This document shows, piece after piece, positions 59,201-64,000 of a stretch of 64,000 nucleotides of DNA (position 1 is the stretch's first letter; each line of letters begins with the position of its first letter). The stretch spans positions 1 through 64,000 of the forward strand of contig FN648672.1 of NCBI GenBank assembly GCA_000310025.1, written 5' to 3'. A program made the translations under genes and the position numbers. Under the pieces are notes generated by a model. That model was given only the letters and a program-made list of their open reading frames with translations, was not told the origin of the DNA and searched no databases. The stretch comes from Ectocarpus siliculosus. Lineage: Eukaryota; Sar; Phaeophyceae; Ectocarpales; Ectocarpaceae.

Positions 59201-62200
59201 CAAGTACTGTCATCCCATGAACAAGACTGTGGGTTAACAGCAGTATCCACATGTCGGAGAAGCAGACATCAAGTCCATGCTGGAATATCACCACACAACA
59301 ATTAGCTACCGTAGCTGCCTTTCAACAAACATACTCGCGATGTACCTGGTGTGGGCGGGATCGTGAGAACTGGAAGTGCCGGTTGCAACGCCGAGGTAGA
59401 GTCATCCAGATCCCCACATGGGACAAGGACAGGATGATCGAACGGATACAATTTCAGACCCATACAAACTCGGAATATCGTATCACCATGTGTTAACGGG
59501 TACGCAAGGTGGTCTCGTTGCCACGGCACTCAGCACATATTCGGCCGCGGCCGTCTAGCAGCGCAAGGGCGCTACACTCAAATCCCTTAACAACTATGTC
59601 GGAGGGCAATTGGCGAACGAATTGCGAAAGGGGGTTGAACAGTAGGCGTTCGTGTTTTCGAGAAAGGCGAATCCTTCATCGTCAAGGATACACGGTGCTA
59701 CGCGGAAGAGCAAAAAATCAGAGAAGGGAGAATCACCACAAAGGCAGCTCGCCACCCGTGCTTCCAAGCGCGCTTGACACTCCGGGTGACTTGCAGACTA
59801 CAGAAACTCGGTACGGTGCGTGGCACAAGGCAACGAACACGTTCATCCTACATAGTTCTCGGCTGCAAGCGTTTGTCATTCTAGGGCGCAGGATTCATTC
59901 CCTGTTGACTATTGAGTGTCACTGTTTGAGGGCTGGCCTGTCCAAGGGGTGAGGGAGGAAGGAATAGGGATCGGAAATGGCAGGACCAAATGGGCGAGCA
60001 TCAGGCGAGAAATAAGGTGGTACCCGCAGGTACAGTCATCCCACGAACAAGACTGTGAGTGAGCAGCAGTATTCACATGTCGGAGAGTAACGCATCAAGT
60101 TCATGCTGGAATATCACAACACAACAAAGAGCGACAGTAGCTACGTTTAAACATACTCCCGACATACCTGGAATGGGCGGGATCGTGAGACCTGGAAGTG
60201 CCGGTTGCAACGCCGAGGTAGAGTCATCCAGATCCCCACATGGGACAAGGGCAGGATGATCGAACGGATCAATTTCAGACCCATGCAAAGTCGGAATATC
60301 GCATCGCCTTGAGTGTTACGACATACCAATCGAAACCGGTACCAAAGTGTTTCGGTTGCCACAGCACTCAGCACATATTCGGCTGCGACGTCTAGCAGTG
60401 AACGGGCGCTATACTCGAATCCCTGAACAGCTACTTTTTATCTGAGAGTAATGGGTGAACGATTGGGAAAAGGGGTTTCAAGGTAGGTTGAACAGTCGGC
60501 GTTCGTGTTTTCGAGCAAGGCGAATCCTTCATTTTCAAGCATACACGGTGCTACGTGGAAGTACACAGAGGTACGAAAAGGACAAATCGCCACAAAGGCA
60601 GCTCCCCACCCCTGTTTCCAAGCGCGCGCTTGACTGTCCTGATGGATCCGAGACTACAGAACCTCAGTGCATTGCGTGCCGAAAGGCAACGGACACATTT
60701 ATTCCATGCAATTCTTGGCTGTGACGTTGGTCATTCGAGGGCGCAGCGTTCATTCCCAATGGACGGTCACTATTTGGGGGCTGGCGTGTCCAAGGGGTCG
60801 GAGTGGACCGAGTATGAATCGAGAAGGGCAGGACCAAATGGGTGAGCATCAGGCGAGAAATGTCGTACTCGCAATGATGGTAATCCCCACGAACAAGAAG
60901 GTGCGTGAGCAGCGGTATCTACATGTGAGAGAAGAAAACGTCTAGTCCATACGGAATCATCACATACTAAACAGAGCGCCTTCGGAGATCGCTGCTCGAT
61001 ATACCTGGTGTGGGGTCGGTCGTGTCTCCTGAAAGTGCCGGTCACAGCACCAGTTGCAACGCCGGGGTAGAGTCATTCCCACCACCACAAGGAAGAAAAG
61101 CAGGGTGGAACGAACGGATACAACTTCAGCGCCATGCAAATTTGGAGTGTGTGTGTCAACACCAACAATTGAAACTGATACGCAAGAGGGTTCGGTTGCC
61201 ACGGCAGCCAGAAAGTATTGGGCTGCCACGTTTGTAGCGCAAGCGCGCGTTACTCAATCCCGAACAACTTGCCAATGTGCAAAACAATTGTAAAACGGGG
61301 TAGTGATGGAATACATCGTAGGCGTTAGCGTTTTCAAGCAAGCAAAATCCTTCATTGTCAAGCATGCACGGTGCTACGCTGAAGAAATTTGAGGTACGGA
61401 ACAGGCGGCGCAAGCACACCTCGTCACCAGCGATTCCAAGCCCGCTCGACTCTCCCGCGACTCGCAGACTTAAGAGATTTAATGCGATGTCTGACACAAC
61501 GCAACAAACACGCGCATTCTACATAGTTCTCGGCTGCAAGCGTTTGTCATTCTAGGGCGTAGGATTCACATGTCAATATTTGAGGGCTGGCCTGCCCAAG
61601 GGGTGGGAGAGGAATGAATAGGCACAGGGAATGGCAGAATTGAACAGCTGAGCATCAGGCGAGACATATGGTGGTACCCACAAGTATATTCATCCCATGA
61701 ACAAGACTGCGAGTGAACAGCAGTATCCACATGTCGGAGAAGCAGACATCAAGTCCATGCTGGAATATCACAACACAACAAATAGCTACCGTAGCTGCCT
61801 TTCAACAATATACTCGCGATGTACCTGGTGTGGGCGGGATCGTGAGAACTGGAAGTGCCGGTTGCAACGCCGTGGTAGAGTCATCCAGATCCCCACATGG
61901 GACAAGGACAGGATGATCGAACGGATACAATTTCAGACCCATACAAACTCGGAATATCGTATCACCGTGTGTGTTAACTGGTACGCCAGGTGGTCTCGTT
62001 GCCACGGTACTCAGCACATATTCGGCTGCGGCCGTCTAGCAGCGCAAGGGCGCTATGCTCAATCACCGCGTAACTATATCGGAGGGCAATTGGCGAACGA
62101 ATGGCGTTCGTGTTTTCGAGAAAGGCGAATCCTTCATCGTCAAGGATACACGGCGCCACGCGGGAGAGCAAAAAATCACGAAAGGGGAGAATCACCACAA

Positions 62201-64000
62201 AGGCAACTCGCCACCCGTGCTTCCAAGCGCGCTTGACACTCCGGGTGACTTGCAGAATACAGAAACTCAGTACGATGCGTGGCAAAAGGTAACAAACACG
62301 TTCATCCTACATAGATCTCGGCTGCAAGCATTTGTCATTCTAGGGCGCAGCGTTCATTCCGAACAATCGGCCACTCTTTGAGGACTAGCCTGTCCAAGGG
62401 GTGAGAGTGGACAGAATAAGCATGGCAAGTGTGGCAGGATTGAATGGGTGAGCATCAGGCGATAAATGTCGTACTCTCATGTACGGCAATCCCCACAAAC
62501 AAGAAGGTGCGTGAACTGGCCAGTATCCACCCTATAGGAGAAGCAGACATCAAGTCCATACGGAATCATCACGAAATTCACAGCGCTACAGTAAGCCGCC
62601 TTCGGAGATCGCTGCTCGATATACCTGGTGTGGGGTCGGTCGTGTCTCCTGGAAGTGCCGGTCACAGCACCAGTTGTAACGCCGGGGTGGAGTCATCCCG
62701 ATAACCACATGCGACAAGGGCAGGATGGAACGAACGGATACAATGTCAGAGCCATGCATACTTGAAATATCTCATCGCGTGTGAGAACACACGCAATAGA
62801 AAGCGGCACGCGTTGTTGGTTCATAGGTGACGGCACCTCAGCGAACAGTCGACGGCGACATATAGTGGCGCAAGGGCGCTACACCCATTTCCTTAACAAC
62901 TTTCTCTGAGAGCAATGAATGAGCGACCTGCCAAAAGGGGGTGATGGTAGATTGAACAGTCGGGGTCGTGTTTTCGAGAAAGGCGAATCCTTCATCGTCA
63001 AGTATACACGGTGCTACGTGGCAGAACACAGAGGTAGGGAAGGGGAGAATCAACAAAAAGGCAGTTCGCCACCCGTGTTTCCAAGCGCGCTTGACTCTCC
63101 TGGTGAATCGCAGAATACAGAAACTCAGTGCGATGCGTGGCACAAGGCAACAAACACGTTTATCCTACATAGATCTCGGCTGCAAGCATTTGTCATTCTA
63201 GGGCGCAGGATCAACTTCTTGTTGACTATTGAGCGTCATTGTTTGAGGGCTGGCCTGTCCAAGGAGTGAGAGAGGAACAAATAGGCATCGGGAATTCCAG
63301 GATTGAGCGCATCATGTCAAGAAATATGGTACCCGCAAGTACAGTTATCCCACGAACAAGAATGTAAGTGAACAGCAGTATCCACATGTCGGAGAGGAAA
63401 GCATCAAGTCCACGCTGGAATATCACAACATACCAGAGAGCTAGCGTAGCTGCCTTTCAAATATAGACTCTCGGTATACCTAGTATGGGCGGCATCGTTA
63501 GAACTGGAAGTGCCGGTTGCAACGCCGAGGTAGGGTCATCCCGATAACCACATGGGACAAGGGCAGGATGGACGAACGGATACAATGTCAGAGCCATGCA
63601 TACTTGAAATATCTCATTGCGTGTGAGAACACGCACAATCGAAACTGATGCGCCTTGTTGGTTCATGGGTGACGCATATAGTGGCGCAAGGGCGCTACAC
63701 CCAATTCTTTAACAACTTTCTCTGAGAGCAATGAATGAGCGACCCGCCAAAAGGGGGTGATGGTAGATTGAACAGTCGGGGTTCGTGTTTTCGAGCAAGG
63801 CGAATCCTTCATCCTCAAGCACACGGTGCTAGGCGGAAGACCACAGAGGTACGGCTCGCCACCGTGTTTTCAAGCGCGCTTGACTCTCCTGGTGACTCGC
63901 AGAATATAGAAACTCAGTGCGATGCGTGGCACAAGGCAACAAACACATATATCCTACATAGATCTCGGCTGTGACGTTTGTTCATTCTAGGGCGCAGCGT
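44230..64000. repeat. Satellite array 2, ~800-850-bp monomers in higher-order pattern
   Basis: The landmark gtagagtcatcc or a variant recurs near 44647, 45453, 46260, 47063, 47899, 48743, 49562, 50380, 51190, 52008, 52807, 53657, 54473, 55273, 56110, 56955, 57769, 58580, 59394, 60220, 61064, 61872, 62682 and 63525. Spacing is 799-850 bp. Three classes can be told apart by the landmark: A (gaactggaag, ccagatccccac), B (cggggtagagtcattccc) and C (gacctggaag). A-B pairs repeat at ~1631 bp, and longer A-C-C-B blocks occur near 46.3-49 and 54.5-57 kb. The edge monomers (44647, 62682, 63525) are more diverged. The many 60-250-codon open frames on both strands are not conserved between monomers. The array continues past the window end. 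Confidence 0.9.

Overview
This is a nuclear, intron-bearing eukaryotic window with no bacterial-style operons, ribosome binding sites or RNA genes that I can see. The best guess is a brown alga or a related stramenopile. The reasons are a gene built from Lin-12/Notch (LNR) repeats with a Cys-rich CC-x-C-D-C tail, introns of a few hundred bases, moderately GC-rich DNA, and LINEs with an EEP endonuclease plus reverse transcriptase. That assignment is inference.

Layout. (1) 1-9130 is a satellite of about 27 head-to-tail units of ~329 bp that decays at its right edge. (2) 9131-12400 holds no gene I can defend. It includes one copy (10975-11270) of a segment that recurs three more times. (3) 12400-13260 is a solitary, diverged relative of the right-hand satellite monomer. 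(4) 13356-42950, minus strand, is the core of the window: seven tandem copies of a three-micro-exon module (42+62+64 nt in the standard form), each encoding one LNR-type repeat. All 21 exons are open, all have GT/AG borders, and every module starts and ends in phase 1. (5) The same large intron in modules 1, 3, 4 and 6 carries a 4.1-5.3 kb RTE-like LINE. The four LINE copies share the same disabling changes, so they were multiplied by segmental duplication and not by new insertion. The copy in module 4 carries a second, nested LINE fragment. (6) Two copies of a palindromic mini-element lie between modules 2/3 and 5/6. (7) 42951-44230 is a transitional region. (8) 44230-64000 is a second satellite with ~800-850 bp monomers (24 countable) in a higher-order pattern, running off the window.

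How it fits together. The locus looks like one large minus-strand gene that grew by tandem duplication of a phase-symmetric LNR exon module. Dead LINEs in its introns probably served as recombination substrates. Pieces of its surroundings are related to the satellite on its right. The first and last exons, the start codon and the 3' end were not identified. Most long open frames in the satellites and on the plus strand opposite the LINEs are shadows or chance openings.
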